64,000 nucleotides of DNA from Nocardioides daedukensis (GTDB lineage Bacteria > Actinomycetota > Actinomycetes > Propionibacteriales > Nocardioidaceae): assembly GCF_013408415.1 (NCBI RefSeq), contig NZ_JACCAA010000001.1, forward strand, positions 3,720,001-3,784,000. Reading direction: 5' to 3'. A program made the translations under genes and the position numbers. The notes beneath the pieces are model-generated. The model had not been told where the DNA came from. It made no database searches and saw only the letters and a program-made list of their open reading frames with translations. Of the stretch, positions 63,896 through 64,000 are shown piece after piece. Numbering within the stretch: the first letter of the stretch is position 1; every line of letters starts with the position of its first letter.

Positions 63896-64000
63896 CCTCG
63901 CGCCCGATCGCCAGGGGCGAGTTCATCCGTCAGGGCTTCCTGGACGGGGAGACCGCGGCGGAGAACCTGCAGCGCATCGGTTCGAGCGGCCCGGAGCTGA
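63892..64000 (+). CDS. glnE: Glutamine synthetase adenylyltransferase, N-terminal fragment
   Basis: The first 36 residues (MTSRPIARGEFIRQGFLDGE then TAAENLQRI) before the window edge. The start, with RGxFxRxGFxDxxxAxxxLxxIG, and the position after glnA2 match the GlnE N-terminus in actinobacteria. Its ATG overlaps the previous stop (ATGA). The catalytic domains are outside the window. Confidence 0.78.
   Translation, partial: MTSRPIARGEFIRQGFLDGETAAENLQRIGSSGPEL

Overview
The window is chromosomal DNA from a high-GC Gram-positive bacterium (Actinomycetota), most likely Nocardioides or a close relative in the Nocardioidaceae. The grounds are strong GC bias with many GTG starts, ATGA/GTGA gene overlaps, actinobacteria-only families (DUF3145, DUF3052, FasR, GlnA2, a DnaG/Dgt/lytic transglycosylase run) and gene orders that match two known Mycobacterium neighbourhoods (uppS-zur-glyS-dgt-dnaG, and glnE-glnA2-panB-Nif3-ahpE-aceE-fasR-fabD). 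The species assignment is inference.

Layout. 1-7.9 kb: 3' end of a cis-prenyltransferase (uppS), an intact IS30-family element, an orphan AbiEi/DUF559-like gene, then the zinc-uptake operon znuA-znuC-znuB-zur on the minus strand under two Zur boxes, and glyS. 7.9-16.8 kb: lipoproteins, dusB, a secreted peptidase-like protein, dgt, a lytic transglycosylase, dnaG and tRNA-Asn. 16.8-20.4 kb: an accessory patch beside tRNA-Asn, with a stump of a serine recombinase, a TetR regulator with twin operators, a remnant HxlR regulator and a small oxidoreductase/cupin operon. 20.4-28.5 kb: a FNT channel, asparaginase, CPBP protease, NAD(P)-binding protein, HrpB helicase, tRNA(CAT), and an alpha/beta hydrolase. 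28.6-41.3 kb: DUF3145 and the type II fatty-acid synthase locus (fasR, fabD-fabH-acpP-fabF-accD on the minus strand), aceE and DUF3052. 41.3-46.5 kb: two acyl-CoA synthetases, a septum-type lipoprotein, ahpE and tRNA-Val. 46.5-50.9 kb: a two-component system, a Ser/Thr kinase-like protein and two acidic exported proteins. 50.9-58.6 kb: Nif3, zinc-ribbon protein, histidine phosphatase, yaaA, an RNase II/R-type nuclease, a TPR protein, RNase P RNA, map and small proteins. 58.6-64 kb: panB, nadE, glnA2, an amidotransferase and the start of glnE.

How it fits together. Most of the window is housekeeping: zinc uptake, translation, replication priming, fatty-acid synthesis fed by pyruvate dehydrogenase, NAD and pantothenate synthesis, and nitrogen metabolism. 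The less ordinary content is regulatory and structural. (a) A family of short repeats with core GGCAGTTGTTGAC lies in six intergenic arrays, and in five of them the units run away from the neighbouring stop codon on whichever strand that gene lies. (b) FabD carries a C-terminal domain that looks like a biotin-carrier domain without the biotinylated lysine. (c) The two acidic exported proteins near the two-component system share a GATGAGAG/CTCTCATC palindrome upstream, which suggests one signalling module. All calls come from reading the sequence; no database search was run.
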